From positions 62,001-126,000 of the forward strand of contig JAQYWK010000003.1 in assembly GCA_030145055.1 (NCBI GenBank): a stretch of DNA of 64,000 bases. Reading direction: 5' to 3'. Every line of letters begins with the position of its first letter. Position 1 is the stretch's first letter. This document shows positions 29,431 to 38,777 of this stretch, piece after piece. This stretch comes from Desulfovibrio sp. (GTDB taxonomy: Bacteria; Desulfobacterota; Desulfovibrionia; Desulfovibrionales; Desulfovibrionaceae). The notes under the pieces are model-generated. The model saw nothing but the letters and a program-made list of their open reading frames with translations. It had not been told where the DNA came from and searched no databases. The position numbers were made by a program, and so were the translations under genes.

Positions 29431-30735
29431 TTACATTCTGGCAACACCTAAGAATAAACAATGTAACGATATGACTAATACGAGAAAAATTTTACGGGAC
29501 AGCTCTGAAGACAGAAATGGAAGTTTGTAACCCATGCATCCGCTCGCGCAAGGAACAACGCAGTCGCCGCATAAGGTGCATGAAAGGCCCGCGCGACCAG
29601 CTTGAATATCTACTTTTCGCAAGGCTCCGTATCTACAAACCTTACTACATTTACCACATTGGTTGCAGTCCGAGGAGATTTTCATCCTCCACGGCGAAAG
29701 CTTACCGAGTATATTACCCGCAATTCCCATGGGGCAAAATGCTGTGCAATGAATCATCATTCCCATGCGGCGGGAGAATATAAACATTACAAACAAGCTT
29801 ACGGCGCCAAAAATAGCAGCCCATATAAACGCGTCAAAGCCGGAAACACCGTTCGCTCTTAGTCTCCACGCAACCGCGACAACGAGGACCAAAAGAATCA
29901 AACGAACCCAGATGAGCGCGTGAGGAAATTTTGCATCGGGACGCTTGCCACCGATCCGGCTACTGATATCGTCCCAAGCACCGATGTAGCAAAGGTGGCT
30001 ACACCAAGCTGGCCCGACAAGCAGAACAGATACGGCAAATAGAATCGGCATAAAGAAACCGCTTCCGCGAAAAACAGGGCCAGCCGCAATAAGTGCTGGT
30101 ACGGGAAGATGCAGATTACCAGTCATCAAAAACTTATCGAATCCGGCAATACCGAGAGCTAGCTGCAAAAAGAAAGCACCGGAGAATATTGACCAGATTA
30201 AAGGGCGCATCTTTTTAGCTCCATCCGGCATAAACATCTTGCCACCGATCCACGAAGCGTAGGTGGCAATTAAAAATATCTCAGCCCTACCCCAACCGGG
30301 GAAGAACCTATCTACTAGAAGTACGGGGAATGGTGCGTTACTGCGGGTCAGCTCAAGGAAAACGGCTGTCAGCAGAAAGATTGCGGCTTTAAACCACATT
30401 TTATCAAAGTCACGAATGAACCATTTCCTGCCTGCGGGAGCAAAAGGAAGAGCGGAACTAAAAAGAGTTACGGCAAAAACCACACCCATGATCGCGCCAA
30501 GGCGCATCCAGTCTGCACCAAGACTAATACGCATATTAATTAGTTCTGACCCTTTCAAAAGCCATATAAGTGAACCAGTGCCAAGGACTACAGTCGTGAC
30601 AGCTCCTGCCCAGCGTTCTTTGGTCATTGCGAGGGCTAAACAACCAACAAAGAATGTTGCAAGACCAAAATCGCCGCCGCGTACGCTATGAGCACCAAGA
30701 AGCAAGTACGAAATGGTAATCAGAATAATAGCCAA
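29431..30735 (-). CDS. Polytopic NapH-like 4Fe-4S membrane protein
   Basis: Multiple TM segments; FCPMGIAGNILGKLSPWRMKISSDCNQCGKCSKVCRYGAL...CTLCGDCVVPCASGC. Confidence 0.8.
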   Translation of the reverse strand: MAIILITISYLLLGAHSVRGGDFGLATFFVGCLALAMTKERWAGAVTTVVLGTGSLIWLLKGSELINMRISLGADWMRLGAIMGVVFAVTLFSSALPFAPAGRKWFIRDFDKMWFKAAIFLLTAVFLELTRSNAPFPVLLVDRFFPGWGRAEIFLIATYASWIGGKMFMPDGAKKMRPLIWSIFSGAFFLQLALGIAGFDKFLMTGNLHLPVPALIAAGPVFRGSGFFMPILFAVSVLLVGPAWCSHLCYIGAWDDISSRIGGKRPDAKFPHALIWVRLILLVLVVAVAWRLRANGVSGFDAFIWAAIFGAVSLFVMFIFSRRMGMMIHCTAFCPMGIAGNILGKLSPWRMKISSDCNQCGKCSKVCRYGALRKVDIQAGRAGLSCTLCGDCVVPCASGCMGYKLPFLSSELSRKIFLVLVISLHCLFLGVARM

Positions 30736-30807
30736 AACCAGCTCCCTCTTAAATTGTAGGCTCAGTAAATAGAACCAGTGCGCAAACTTACACCTATCAT
30801 ATATGTA

Positions 30808-31437
30808 CTAATCCTGTAATAATTTTTCATGACCAACCTTATCTATGATATAACCAAATCTTTTGCCTACTTCATAGTTTTCCATCCAAAGTTTCAGCCC
30901 CTTAGCAATCAATTCTAAAGCCTCAGCATCACTATAAACGCCCGGCAGCTCTGCGCCAAGTTTTGGATGACGCCCTAAACGTCCGCCAACTACGACTCTC
31001 CATCCACTGGATGAGCAGGAAATAACAGATTCAGGACAAGTCTTTGTGCAAAAGCCGCAAACCAAACATTTATCGCGGTTAATGACCACTTTCCCGTCAA
31101 CGAGCTCCATCGCATCGTCAGGGCAATGTTCCACACATTCACCGCAGGTGGTACAGCCATCGTGCTCGATGACAGGAACACATGCGCGAATTAATCCTAT
31201 ATCTGCAATGTGAGGGCGCGAACATCCGTTTGGACAAGCTCCAGCATTAACACTAAAGATTTTATGCCGTGAAATATTATCCCCGAACTGCTTTTTAAGG
31301 AATTCGAGCCATCCGGTAGCGGCAACGGCCTCTTCAATTCTAGCAGCAAAATCGCCATCTACAGAAAGAGCGAATCTACATTCACCGCCTTTAATTCCCC
31401 GACAAATATTTACGATTGCCGATTTCTCCATAGTCAA
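30808..31437 (-). CDS. Small sulfite/nitrite reductase-like protein with two [4Fe-4S] motifs
   Basis: NAGACPNGCSRPHIADIG (NIR_SIR-like) and CTTCGECVEHCPDDA / CLVCGFCTKTCPESV. Confidence 0.78.
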   Translation of the reverse strand: MTMEKSAIVNICRGIKGGECRFALSVDGDFAARIEEAVAATGWLEFLKKQFGDNISRHKIFSVNAGACPNGCSRPHIADIGLIRACVPVIEHDGCTTCGECVEHCPDDAMELVDGKVVINRDKCLVCGFCTKTCPESVISCSSSGWRVVVGGRLGRHPKLGAELPGVYSDAEALELIAKGLKLWMENYEVGKRFGYIIDKVGHEKLLQD

Positions 31438-31500
31438 ACCTCTCTTGCATATGATATCAGGCTGTTAAATTGATAATTAACGAAAAAAGCACAACATAGT

Positions 31501-31514
31501 CTGACTTGAGTCAA
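31501..31514. promoter_or_regulatory. HcpR-like (Crp/Fnr) operator in the divergent intergenic region
   Basis: CTGAC TTGA GTCAA, one mismatch to TTGAC-N4-GTCAA, between the Crp/Fnr gene and the divergent sulfite-reductase-like gene. Confidence 0.6.
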
Positions 31515-31551
31515 GAAGCTAGACCATTAATTCTTTATAAGGCTATTTGTA

Positions 31552-32232
31552 ATGAAAAAGACACATAATCTCAGCCAAATAAACTTGTTCGCAGGGCTTT
31601 CTGAAAGCCAGCTAGACAAACTTAATAGCATCGCAGTTCCAAGAAAGCTTGTTCGAGGAGAACAAATCTTCGATATGGGACAGGAGGCTAGCGGTTTTTA
31701 CTGCGTTGAAGACGGTAAAGTTAAAATTTACCGGGAATCGCTCTCAGGCAAAGAGCAGATCATTCATATTTTCGGCGCAGGTGAAATTTTTGGGGAAGTG
31801 CCTGTATTTCAGGGAACCAGTTACCCTGCGAGTGCGATCACTCTTGAGAAGTCCACTTTACTGTACTTTTCCCGTGAACGATTTGAACGCATTATAAAAG
31901 AAGATCCAAGTCTTGCCATGAGTATGTTAGCATTACTTTCAGGAAGGTTGAGACAAATGGTGAATCAAGTTGCAGCACTTAGCCTTGAAGAAGTTCCCGG
32001 AAGACTGGCGAGCTATCTATTATTATTAAAGTCCACCCAGAACTCTAACATTCTGGAACTAGACCTCCCAAAAGGGCAAATAGCTTCGTACCTAGGAACC
32101 ATACAGGAAACCCTTTCGCGCATTTTCAAGAAAATGAGCAAACAGGGTTTAATTAAAGTTGATAAGAAGACAGTAGAGATTATTGATGAAGCATCCCTTG
32201 AGCTGATTGCGAGCGGGGAAGAACAGCTTTAA
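31552..32232 (+). CDS. Crp/Fnr family transcriptional regulator (HcpR-like by context)
   Basis: cNMP-binding-like domain LVRGEQIFDMGQEASGFYCVEDGKVKIY...GAGEIFGEVPVF; C-terminal HTH LPKGQIASYLGTIQETLSRIFKKMSKQGLI. Confidence 0.9.
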   Translation: MKKTHNLSQINLFAGLSESQLDKLNSIAVPRKLVRGEQIFDMGQEASGFYCVEDGKVKIYRESLSGKEQIIHIFGAGEIFGEVPVFQGTSYPASAITLEKSTLLYFSRERFERIIKEDPSLAMSMLALLSGRLRQMVNQVAALSLEEVPGRLASYLLLLKSTQNSNILELDLPKGQIASYLGTIQETLSRIFKKMSKQGLIKVDKKTVEIIDEASLELIASGEEQL

Positions 32233-32249
32233 TATAGCAAGGTAATTCC

Positions 32250-33104
32250 ATGCAAATGTTCATAAAAACATTACAGACATGCATATTTGTTTTATTTTTG
32301 ACTGTGGCAGGACACAGTCTTTCCTTTGCCAATGATATTAAAATCACGAGCAGAGGGCTTTATTATTTGATCCCCGCGCACCGAATGTCTCTTTCTCATA
32401 ACAACAATATTAAGGTCCTTAAAAATCACACTTTACTTAAAGAAACTACTGATATTGACGCGGCACTCGGAACATCTTTCGGCTTTGAGTTTATTTTAAA
32501 CGGGACAGCCCCAGCATCGACCACCATCAAAATGAGGCACCCTCGTATCCCGTCTAGAACCGCGAAAGGGTATACAACCATTCATTCTATACCACTTCTG
32601 CTTGAGCCTAATAATACATATTTTGTCGGATGGGATTTTTCGAATCAGAATGAACTTCAATCTGGAGAATGGTCTTTTGAATTCAACTATCCAAATACTG
32701 AAATAGTTAAATTTAACGTCATCGCACCTGAGCCAATAGAACCAGCTAGTCTCACGAAAAAAGTTCAGCCAATAGAATATGCGCTAGGGACAATTGCTAA
32801 ACCAGCCCTAGTACAACAAACTGAAACTATTCCCGTATATATGGTGAAGGGTGGAGCCTTTACTTCCGTAGAAATTGCGGAAAAGAATGCGCAAAACGTC
32901 AGGAAACGAGGTTTTAATGCATTCGTATTTGTGCGTGAGGATATAAAAACAGACTACAAATATTACGTAATTATAAAGATGTTCGACTCAAAAGAAAAAG
33001 CCGATAGCTTTGCTGCGGACTACCGAAATAAATTCCACAGACAAGCCATCACGGAAAGAATTGAGATGAAACGCCCCCCTGCTCAGCCGGGAACTGCTCA
33101 ATAA
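32250..33104 (+). CDS. Exported DUF3859-like protein with C-terminal SPOR-like domain
   Basis: Signal peptide; ITSRGLYYLIPAHRM...GTSFGFEFILNG...WSFEFNYPN; C-terminal VYMVKGGAFTSVEIAEKNAQNVRKRGFNAFVFV...YVIIKMFDSKEKADSFAADYR. Confidence 0.6.
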   Translation: MQMFIKTLQTCIFVLFLTVAGHSLSFANDIKITSRGLYYLIPAHRMSLSHNNNIKVLKNHTLLKETTDIDAALGTSFGFEFILNGTAPASTTIKMRHPRIPSRTAKGYTTIHSIPLLLEPNNTYFVGWDFSNQNELQSGEWSFEFNYPNTEIVKFNVIAPEPIEPASLTKKVQPIEYALGTIAKPALVQQTETIPVYMVKGGAFTSVEIAEKNAQNVRKRGFNAFVFVREDIKTDYKYYVIIKMFDSKEKADSFAADYRNKFHRQAITERIEMKRPPAQPGTAQ

Positions 33105-33105
33105 T

Positions 33106-34107
33106 TTAATGTAGCGCTTCCATCATAGTATTAGCATCTTCCCATGCCTGCGATACTAGCAGTGCAATCTGAGGTTTGGAATACTGTCTGTTCGCACCGA
33201 CTGAATCGCCCTTGTGCAGTAGCTCTTCAGTAATGAGAGAAGAAAATAGAAATACGGTCAAATCTTTTAGAATTGGATCAGCCTTGATCCTGCGAGTCAC
33301 GGCATGACCATCCATGCCCGGCATCTCAATATCCGAAACAACCAGCTGTAAATAATCGGTAATTGGACGACCTGCCGCTTCTGCTTTCCCTTTAACTACC
33401 AAAAGAGCATCCCATAATTCTTTCCCGTTAATAAAGGCATCAACAGAGAATCCACCTTTCTCAAGAGCCTGCTTAACAAGGTTGCGCATGGATCTGGAAT
33501 CATCCGCACACATAGCCTGAAAAAATATTTCATCAACTTTTTCAACGTCCTTCAAAGATTCATCAGTCTTAGTGGAACTCAAATCATCAAGAGCCTGTTC
33601 TAAGTCTAAAACTTGAAGAATACGATTCGGATCGGTAAGTTTGACCGTCCCAATAATTGTACCCTCTGCGTACTTAACCATATTTCCTTGCAAAGATTCC
33701 AGCTCTTCCCAGCTAATGCGATGAATTCTATTTACACCGGAAACCAAAAAAGCACTGGTAACTTTATTAAATTCAGTAACGAGCACCATTCTATTTTCGC
33801 CGCGGACTTTATCCATTCTAAGCCAGCCGCTTAAATCTATAAGAGGTATGACGGATCCCATGAATTCAAACATACCCAAAACAAGAAGATTACTAGTATC
33901 AACCTGAGCAGGGCCTGTTTTCTTTAAAGATCCATCCTTGCGACCTGAAAAATTTTTTAAATCGTCCTCTTTTATTATCTTCTTAACTTTGGCAACGTTA
34001 AGTCCGAAAGACCAGCGTTTAAGTTTCTCTCCAGTCCCTTCATCAAGATATAATTCAAGAAGTTCAACTTCATTAGTCCCGGCCTTTAATAGGATCTTAC
34101 TCGACAT
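33106..34107 (-). CDS. Chemotaxis protein CheV (CheW-like plus receiver)
   Basis: CheW-like N-terminus (FGLNVAKVKKII...GSVIPLIDLSGWL) and C-terminal receiver (CADDSRSMRNLVKQAL...LVVSDIEMPGMDGHAVTRRIK). Confidence 0.9.
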   Translation of the reverse strand: MSSKILLKAGTNEVELLELYLDEGTGEKLKRWSFGLNVAKVKKIIKEDDLKNFSGRKDGSLKKTGPAQVDTSNLLVLGMFEFMGSVIPLIDLSGWLRMDKVRGENRMVLVTEFNKVTSAFLVSGVNRIHRISWEELESLQGNMVKYAEGTIIGTVKLTDPNRILQVLDLEQALDDLSSTKTDESLKDVEKVDEIFFQAMCADDSRSMRNLVKQALEKGGFSVDAFINGKELWDALLVVKGKAEAAGRPITDYLQLVVSDIEMPGMDGHAVTRRIKADPILKDLTVFLFSSLITEELLHKGDSVGANRQYSKPQIALLVSQAWEDANTMMEALH

Positions 34108-34234
34108 TTACTATGACCCCGCTCGTTAAAAAATAGCAGCAATTAATCTATAAAAACAATATATGAATGATAGTTATTACAGGTATTCAATTCCGTCTAG
34201 TATTGTTTTATAATGTGCAGATATAAGTAAAGCG

Positions 34235-35644
34235 TCACTCTTTTATTCTCGTTGTTAACAAAGATAACATTTCGTCAAAAACTTGGTCCCAATTACCTGG
34301 ATTTTGCTGTCGAAATAGTGTCATGGAGGGATACCAAGGAGAATCAGAACGCCCTCTCATCCACCGCCAGTCCGGATTATATGGTAACGCAACAAAAACC
34401 GGAATTCCAAGCGCTCCGGCAAGATGAGCTACCGAAGTATCAACCGTTATAATAAGGTCCAGTTGCTGCATGACCTTAGCAGTATCCGCAAAGTCACTAC
34501 AGCCCGAAGCTAAATCCCGCACCAAAAAGCCACACGCGGATTCATCCCGTTGAATAGAAGGCGCTCCTTTCTGCAACGAATAAAGCATCACCCCGGGGAG
34601 GCGCGAAAAAACAAAGAAATTCTCAACGCTTACAGAACGGTTGCGGTCATTTTTATGAGTGGGTTTTCCGGCCCAGACAATTCCCACTTTATACTTAATT
34701 CCGGGCGGTACATGCAGCGGGAAACCGGCATCAGCAGGGGGAATAATGTAAGGACAATCTGAGGGAATGGTGCTGATTTCGTGCTTAAAAATACGAGGCA
34801 AACTCAGCAGTGGAGCCTGGACATCAAACACAGGAAGTTTATCTCCGGCACTTACAATCTTATCAAGACCGTCTAGCCCCTTCAAAAGCGAAGTAAGCTC
34901 GGCCTGACACTCTAAAATAACCTTCCCCCCAACCTTTGCAACTTCAGCAACGTACCTGCACAAATGTAATGTATCGCCAAATCCCTGTTCACTATATAGT
35001 AAGATATGTTTCCCGTTTAACGGAGATCCGTCCCATAACGGTTGCTTGAAATGACGTACCTTTATTTCATCACGATGCCAGCGGTATTCATAACCTTCGA
35101 AACCATGAATAAAATCCCCCTTCGAAAGCAATGCCAAAGCTTTATCCCAATTAATACGAACATCCCCGGGCTTTGCTTTCAAACAAAAATCGAAAAGTTT
35201 GATGGACTCATCAAGCTTGCCTAAATCCTGCAAAACAAGCGCGAGATTGTAATAGGCGTCAATAAATCCTTTGTCTATCTTGAAAGCCTTGCGATGACAG
35301 TAGGCAGCTTCCTTAAGTTCGCCCAGATGACGTAAAACATTGCCTAAATTAGTCCAGCATCCCGGCGACTCAGGATCAATAGCCAGTGCCCTTCGATAAC
35401 ACTCTTCGGATGCCTTAATTTTGCCCTGAGAGCGCAATAAAACCCCGACATTTGACAAAATAACGGGCTCATCCGGAGCATAGGAAAGTGCCATGGCATA
35501 AAAATTAAGAGCCTCCTCATAATTTCCAGTGGAGTGATTCCTAACGCCCTCTTCAAAAGATCTGCGTCCGTTGTCCGGTAGATTTGCAAGCCAGTCGGAT
35601 TTGGTTGAATCCCCGTTTGAAATATCCTGCGTATTACTTTTCAT
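34235..35644 (-). CDS. TPR protein with C-terminal glycosyltransferase (GT9/heptosyltransferase-like) domain
   Basis: TPR repeats (EPVILSNVGVLLRSQGKIKASEECYRRALAIDPESPGCWTNLGNVL); C-terminal KVGIVWAGKPTHKNDRNRS...LDLIITVDTSVAHLAGALGIPVFVALPYNPDWRW. Confidence 0.85.
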   Translation of the reverse strand: MKSNTQDISNGDSTKSDWLANLPDNGRRSFEEGVRNHSTGNYEEALNFYAMALSYAPDEPVILSNVGVLLRSQGKIKASEECYRRALAIDPESPGCWTNLGNVLRHLGELKEAAYCHRKAFKIDKGFIDAYYNLALVLQDLGKLDESIKLFDFCLKAKPGDVRINWDKALALLSKGDFIHGFEGYEYRWHRDEIKVRHFKQPLWDGSPLNGKHILLYSEQGFGDTLHLCRYVAEVAKVGGKVILECQAELTSLLKGLDGLDKIVSAGDKLPVFDVQAPLLSLPRIFKHEISTIPSDCPYIIPPADAGFPLHVPPGIKYKVGIVWAGKPTHKNDRNRSVSVENFFVFSRLPGVMLYSLQKGAPSIQRDESACGFLVRDLASGCSDFADTAKVMQQLDLIITVDTSVAHLAGALGIPVFVALPYNPDWRWMRGRSDSPWYPSMTLFRQQNPGNWDQVFDEMLSLLTTRIKE

Positions 35645-36951
35645 CGCTCTCTCATGGCGTAACTCATTGATCCCATGAACGGCTCCAGAATATATTCAAG
35701 AACCGTGCGTGTCCCAATATGAATTCCCGCAATAACCTGAATTCCCGGAAATAACCTGTAATAATTACCATCATGCTCAAAAAAGTCTTTATCTGTTACG
35801 ATACGGACTCTGTAATATGTCCCACCCCGCTTAGTGGTATCGGCATCAGGGCTGATATTTACGACTTTCCCGTCCAGATTCCCAAAGCGGGCAGCATCAC
35901 GGGAAGCAAGTTTAACAACTGCTTTCTGTCCACTTTTAACATACCCGATATCGCTAATAGGCAAACGAGCTTCAATGACGAGCTTATCACCAGCAGGAAC
36001 AATATCCATAATAGTCATTCCCGGCCTAACAACTTCGCCAGCACTCATGGCATATAGAGTTTTGATAACACCATCCACAGGAGATCTGATGACAGTTCGG
36101 TTCAAATTGTCCTGAAACTTTCTTATGCGCTGAGAAAATTCCTCAAGCTCACGCCTATCTTCCTGCAACTCTTCTCTGACCGAGGCATAATATGAGTTCG
36201 AAATCTCTTTGATATCGGCCTGCGCCTGTATAAGTGCCGAACGGGCTTTTGCCTTCTTGGCGACGTCTTCATCAATGGTACTTTTCAGCTTTGACTCTTC
36301 TTTTAGAAAACCTAAATGCTTGTAGCGTGAGGTAAGTCCCTCTTCCAGCAATCCACCACTTATAGCAATCTGTTCGCGCAAAAGTCTCAGGCTGTTTATA
36401 GCGTTACGCTGGCGGGAAGAAATCTGCTTAATATCCTGTTCGCGCTGAATAATTTTTTCTTTTTCAGATTCTAAATCATTTCTAAGGCGATCTTTTCTGG
36501 TTTGGAACAGCTTAAGAGACCTTTCAACAATCATAGGAAATTCATCATAAATATCCTTAGGATATGCAGGAGCCTTTAGCCCCTTATCTTCTGCTTCAAG
36601 CCTCGCTATATTCACACGCAATGATTTTACGCGAACATCAAGTTCTTCAACGCTGGAATCACTAGAGGTATCTTCAAGAACAAGTAGTTCCTGCCCCTTG
36701 GCGACCGTTTCTCCTTCACGAGCGCTAATCTTTAATATGATGCCACCTTCAAGATGCTGAATCAGTTTTAGCCTTGAGCTGGGTATAACTTCCCCTTCGG
36801 CCTGACTGACAATATCAAGCTCAAAAAAGCAAGCCCAACCAAAAAATCCCAGACACATGGCCACACATAAAAAAAGGAAATAATGACTTGCGGCTGTAAC
36901 TTCGCCAGAAATATGAAGAGCTTCTTTATTTATCATTTCACGTCCTCGCAC
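35641..36951 (-). CDS. HlyD-family type I secretion periplasmic adaptor
   Basis: Single TM, EGEVIPSSRLKLIQHLEGGIILKISAREGETVAKGQELLVLEDT, long coiled coil, VRSPVDGVIKTLYAMSAGEVVRPGMTIMDIVP. Confidence 0.92.
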   Translation of the reverse strand: MRGREMINKEALHISGEVTAASHYFLFLCVAMCLGFFGWACFFELDIVSQAEGEVIPSSRLKLIQHLEGGIILKISAREGETVAKGQELLVLEDTSSDSSVEELDVRVKSLRVNIARLEAEDKGLKAPAYPKDIYDEFPMIVERSLKLFQTRKDRLRNDLESEKEKIIQREQDIKQISSRQRNAINSLRLLREQIAISGGLLEEGLTSRYKHLGFLKEESKLKSTIDEDVAKKAKARSALIQAQADIKEISNSYYASVREELQEDRRELEEFSQRIRKFQDNLNRTVIRSPVDGVIKTLYAMSAGEVVRPGMTIMDIVPAGDKLVIEARLPISDIGYVKSGQKAVVKLASRDAARFGNLDGKVVNISPDADTTKRGGTYYRVRIVTDKDFFEHDGNYYRLFPGIQVIAGIHIGTRTVLEYILEPFMGSMSYAMRER

Positions 36952-38663
36952 CCGTCATCACAGCGACTCTCCTTCGGCGGATTGTTATTGTCATTTGCTT
37001 GTTCACCACGTTCTTTGGCAGGATAAAGCACCAAAGGCACAGGCTTTGTGCTCAGATCAATCAGCACGTTAGACCGCTCTGCTAGGCGTACATCCTGAGT
37101 AACAATAATTAGAGTCTTCTTGGCCTTAACAATGCTCTGAATGACCATATCCATAATCCGTAACCCTTCCGGGTCGAACCCTTCTGTCGGTTCGTCGAGC
37201 ACACACACAGCACCCTGAACGGCCAATGCACGGGCAAGAGCAAGCCTCCTCCGAACACCAACAGCAAGTTCAGCCCCACCATTAATAACCGGAGCTTCAA
37301 GCCCATTCACACTAGTATCAAGATATCTTTTCAAACCAGCAGCTTCGACAATTCTTGCAACTCTTTCGTCATCTATATCAGAGCAATTCAAACAAATATT
37401 TTCTCGTATTGTGGCATTTAAAAATCTGGGTTCCTGCGGCAGGTACATAATCTGCCCTCGCCACCACGGAGCAGCCACTTGGCGAAGATCAACCCCTTCG
37501 ACGAGTATCTGTCCCCTACCGGGATCAATCAATCCGAGTAACAGACGGACTAGGGTCGTTTTACCAGAACCATTGTGCCCCGTAATAACTACGATATCAC
37601 CGGATTTAATATCTGCGCTAAGTCTTTCAAAAAGAGGTCCGGTAGATCCGGGGTAAGCAAAACCAAGATCTTTAATCTCAATACTGCCGCTGTATTTTTT
37701 CAAAACAGTTCCCGTCACAGATTCCAGAGGCTGACTCATGAATTCCTGCAAAGACCCCATCATAGATGATGCCTCTTCAATCATATTTCGTGACTTCATA
37801 AATGAAGCGGAGACAGAAAGAGCCTTACCAGAAAGAATGGATGCGCCGATAAGTCCTCCCATACTGAGAGTTCCATCCACAACCTCGCGCGCGCCGACAG
37901 CATAGACGAGCACCCTGAGAAGCATTCCCAAGGTCTGCAAGACAGCCTGCGCCCGTGTCCCGCTCTGCACCATGTCACGCTTGATAGTTTGAAGTTTTTC
38001 TACCTGACTATCCAGAACATTAGAAAGGAAACCCAGGCCACCGAAAGCTCTGACAGTATCCGCTCCAGAAATGGCATTGGATAAATAGCCCCGATGCGAA
38101 ATAGATTCATTTCGCATGGAATCCATTAGTTTTTTACCTCGGCGCATGCTCAGCCAGCCAGCAAGAAGAGTACACGCAACAGCCAAAAGCGTTATCAATG
38201 CGATAGCCGGGCTAAGGAAAAACACAGCCCCGACAAAAAGAATAAAGAACGGCATATCAAGCACAGAACATATAACCGAAGCATCATAACCGGATTGGAC
38301 AACCTGTATACCACTCATCAGTTCATGGATTCTGGCAGGAGAAATGCGGCCCAAAGTATTCATTTTGGCGCGGGAAAGACAGGTTAAAACTGCGGTAGCA
38401 AGCGCTTTGTCAGGTCCGACATTAACAGCTGAAGCGAGACGAACGCGAACAACAGTAAAACCATGACTGAGAAATCCGGCTATAAGCATTCCAACCGTGA
38501 GCGTAATAAGAGTTCCATCAAAGCCGTATCCGACATAGCGGTTAAGAACCTGTATGACAAAAATAGGAGAGGCAAGAGAAAGGATATTAATAAAAAACGA
38601 AGCAAGAGATATCTCAAATGCAAGAAATGGAACCAAAGATAATCTGCGCAACAACTCTCTCAT
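36933..38663 (-). CDS. Type I secretion ABC permease/ATPase with divergent signature and H-loop
   Basis: TM domain then Walker A VITGHNGSGKTTL, Q-loop YLPQEP, Walker B VCVLDEP; signature reads NGGAELAVGVRRRLALARAL, H-loop reads IIVTQD. Confidence 0.88.
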   Translation of the reverse strand: MRELLRRLSLVPFLAFEISLASFFINILSLASPIFVIQVLNRYVGYGFDGTLITLTVGMLIAGFLSHGFTVVRVRLASAVNVGPDKALATAVLTCLSRAKMNTLGRISPARIHELMSGIQVVQSGYDASVICSVLDMPFFILFVGAVFFLSPAIALITLLAVACTLLAGWLSMRRGKKLMDSMRNESISHRGYLSNAISGADTVRAFGGLGFLSNVLDSQVEKLQTIKRDMVQSGTRAQAVLQTLGMLLRVLVYAVGAREVVDGTLSMGGLIGASILSGKALSVSASFMKSRNMIEEASSMMGSLQEFMSQPLESVTGTVLKKYSGSIEIKDLGFAYPGSTGPLFERLSADIKSGDIVVITGHNGSGKTTLVRLLLGLIDPGRGQILVEGVDLRQVAAPWWRGQIMYLPQEPRFLNATIRENICLNCSDIDDERVARIVEAAGLKRYLDTSVNGLEAPVINGGAELAVGVRRRLALARALAVQGAVCVLDEPTEGFDPEGLRIMDMVIQSIVKAKKTLIIVTQDVRLAERSNVLIDLSTKPVPLVLYPAKERGEQANDNNNPPKESRCDDGCEDVK

Positions 38664-38712
38664 CAGTTGATCCTCAGTTAATGTTGCCGAAGTTATCTAC
38701 CCATAAAACAAG

Positions 38713-38745
38713 AAAATTCCATGGGCTAAACGCGCATGGAATTTT
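38713..38745 (-). terminator. Terminator between TolC-like gene and the T1SS ABC gene
   Basis: AAAATTCCATG ggctaaacgcg CATGGAATTTT. Confidence 0.7.
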
Positions 38746-38777
38746 CTTTGCCGGATACCCGCCAAAGGGGAAACAGC

